From Rhodosorus marinus (taxonomy: Eukaryota; Rhodophyta; Stylonematophyceae; Stylonematales; Stylonemataceae): a stretch of 64,000 nt of DNA. The translations under genes were made by a program, and so were the position numbers. Location: NCBI GenBank assembly GCA_029953675.1, contig JAMWBK010000008.1, positions 715,001 through 779,000 of the forward strand, in the 5' to 3' direction. The notes beneath the pieces are model-generated. The model was given only the letters and a program-made list of their open reading frames with translations. It ran no database searches and had not been told where the DNA came from. Below are positions 62,287 to 64,000 of the stretch, one piece after another; the first letter of the stretch is position 1, and the number at the start of each line of letters is the position of its first letter.

Positions 62287-64000
62287 ATGGAGGGATTTGA
62301 GATGGAAGGTTTGGGTTTTGTGGGAGGTGCTCGGTTACCGGGCAAGCGTGTGGATGTCTTGCGGAGTGTTTGTTCGAGGAGACATCGTGTTCGATCTCAT
62401 TCAAAGGGGCTGTGGGTAGCGAAGCTGAGGTATGGTACGCGGTTTGGTGTCACGCCTGAAGAAGAGGAGGAGGTGGAGGTTGAGCAGCATATGCGATCGG
62501 TTGAAGGCCTGCTGAGAGCTGGATATCACGATCAGTCGTTCAAGAGGTATAGACATCTGAACGAGACAAATCGGCTTCGACCGCGGCAGTATGACAAGTC
62601 GATGAAGCTCTTCGGGGAGTTGGACAGTCTTCGTGTTGCTTGGATGATATTTGACGATTTTTGCAGTGAGGATTGTTGGCAAGAGCCCCAGCTTTCCTCC
62701 TACAATACAATCATGCACCAATGCATGCTGCGAAAGGACACGGCGAAAATTAAGGTCGCTTACTCCAGACTCATGAAAAGTGATCATTCACCGAATCTGT
62801 TTTCCTTCAAAACCTATATTCAGTGCCTATCCGAGGTCGGGGAAGTCCGGGAAATTGAGGATGCTCTGAAGGATATGGAAGCCTTCCAGATAAAACCGGA
62901 CGTCCACCTGCTTCGCAGCAACTTGAAAATGTACGCGAATTTGAAGGACGTGGAAGGCGTCAAATCATCCTACAACCGCATCCTCTCTCTGGGATTGAAG
63001 CCAGATAAGAGCACCTACAACCTGTACATCAACGCAGTTGGCAGGCAAGGAACTCTTGAGGAAGCTGAAAAAGCCTTCGACACTATGGAAAAGTCCAGAG
63101 GTATGAAGCCGGACGTGGTTACATTCAACACCCTTATAAAGCTGCAAATTCGAAACGGGAGGCTTGATCGTGCCAAGCACTACTACCAGCTCATGATTGC
63201 CCGTGGAGTAACGCCTAGCGAAGTAACCTTCTCAATACTTCTCAGCGCACTGGTGAGGTCTGGTGATGCCCGGAGCGTGAAATCTGCATTCCGAGAGATG
63301 GAGAAGTATGGCATTACTCCACAGGTCTATCACTTCAATTCGTTGATGGACATTCACCTTAAGAGCAGGAACCACGAAGAAGTTTTTGATCTGTTCCTTG
63401 AGATTCGTCGCCTTGGTTATAGAGCGGATAGGAGCACGTACAACTTGGTGCTTACGGCGTACGTCCGGGAGAGAAGGGAAATAGATGCGCTCGCAACTTT
63501 CGAGGACATGATGATGAAACATGTACGACCCGACCGCAACACATTTGCGCTCCTGATGCGGTTGTACAGCTCCGCTGAGGATGTGGAAAAGTGCCGGAGT
63601 TGGTTCCAGCGAATGATCAAAGACGGAGTCGCTCCTGGGGAGATAAACTATGCCCTGCTGATCGAGGCTTTCTTGCGAGCAGGGCTTGTGGAGGACGCTA
63701 AAGTTGCAGCGCTTGAAGTGGAAGCAAAGGATATCACACCTCGGACCCGACTGAGCATATGTAATATGAGACTGGCACTTGTCTTGAAAGATAGGATGCG
63801 CGCGCGGAAGATGGCAGAAGACCTATGGCTAAATAGAAAGGACTGGCGCTTCGAGCTGAATGATGTGGAGAACATTATCCAGATTCTCTCTCACGCGAAC
63901 GAGAACGAAATTGTTCTTAAGTTTGAGGAATTCCTGTACGAAAGGGGATGGGAGCCCTCTGTTCGGACAAGAAGAATTGTCAAGCGCATCAAGCACCCCG
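62287..64000 (+). CDS. P-class PPR protein (3' end beyond the window)
   Basis: Open from ATG 62287 to the window end, 571 codons without a stop or intron. The N-terminus (GKRVDVLRSVCSRRHRVRSH) is basic and suits a transit peptide, followed by an acidic patch (GVTPEEEEEVEVEQ). PPR units start near residue 130 (LSSYNTIMHQCMLRKDT) and continue: LFSFKTYIQCLSEVGEV, STYNLYINAVGRQGTLE, VVTFNTLIKLQIRNGRLD, EVTFSILLSALVRSGDAR, STYNLVLTAYVRERREID and NTFALLMRLYSSAED. At least 10 repeats are visible. This is the eighth PPR-type gene in the window. Confidence 0.93.
   Translation, partial: MEGFEMEGLGFVGGARLPGKRVDVLRSVCSRRHRVRSHSKGLWVAKLRYGTRFGVTPEEEEEVEVEQHMRSVEGLLRAGYHDQSFKRYRHLNETNRLRPRQYDKSMKLFGELDSLRVAWMIFDDFCSEDCWQEPQLSSYNTIMHQCMLRKDTAKIKVAYSRLMKSDHSPNLFSFKTYIQCLSEVGEVREIEDALKDMEAFQIKPDVHLLRSNLKMYANLKDVEGVKSSYNRILSLGLKPDKSTYNLYINAVGRQGTLEEAEKAFDTMEKSRGMKPDVVTFNTLIKLQIRNGRLDRAKHYYQLMIARGVTPSEVTFSILLSALVRSGDARSVKSAFREMEKYGITPQVYHFNSLMDIHLKSRNHEEVFDLFLEIRRLGYRADRSTYNLVLTAYVRERREIDALATFEDMMMKHVRPDRNTFALLMRLYSSAEDVEKCRSWFQRMIKDGVAPGEINYALLIEAFLRAGLVEDAKVAALEVEAKDITPRTRLSICNMRLALVLKDRMRARKMAEDLWLNRKDWRFELNDVENIIQILSHANENEIVLKFEEFLYERGWEPSVRTRRIVKRIKHP

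Overview
This is a nuclear window from a eukaryote. Many genes are split by short GT-AG introns, mostly 36-200 nt and often near 80 nt, and the introns fit phase-consistent protein joins. The conserved genes are eukaryotic: histone H2B, acidic ribosomal protein P0, mitochondrial ribosomal protein mL41, a DDX42-type RNA helicase, a P/U-type cyclin and TMEM120. The plant-like H2B and the many P-class pentatricopeptide repeat (PPR) genes suggest an alga or another Archaeplastida-like lineage. The species cannot be named from the sequence. No rRNA, tRNA, CRISPR array or intact transposon was recognised.

Layout, 1-30.5 kb: mixed housekeeping genes, mostly with introns. In order: TMEM120 (-, partial), H2B (-), mL41 (+), a seven-exon gene ending in an alpha-solenoid and a zinc-ribbon-like tail (-), a seven-exon Golgi-type glycosyltransferase (+), a four-exon zinc-ribbon/RRM protein (-), a WD40 protein (+), an unidentified split gene (-), an APH-fold small-molecule kinase (+), a single-domain CrcB/Fluc fluoride channel (-), P0 (-), an uncertain split gene (+), a bZIP factor (-) and the nine-exon DEAD-box helicase (+).

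Layout, 30.6-64 kb: a PPR cluster. Eight long PPR or PPR-like genes (3 on +, 5 on -) lie in 33 kb, all as uninterrupted open frames, the last running off the window. A cyclin, a two-exon MAPEG protein and an unresolved split gene are interspersed. PPR proteins bind organellar RNA one base per repeat. No E or DYW editing domain is visible, so RNA stabilisation, processing, splicing or translation roles are more likely than C-to-U editing.

Promoters share a pattern. A G-rich, C-poor leader on the sense strand lies directly upstream of most start codons, an AT-rich block lies further upstream, and CCAAT boxes are common, with an array of seven before the helicase gene. Intergenic DNA also holds several local duplications and a 42-bp near-perfect palindrome between two PPR genes. 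Start codons were set at the first credible ATG; several open frames extend further upstream without an ATG.
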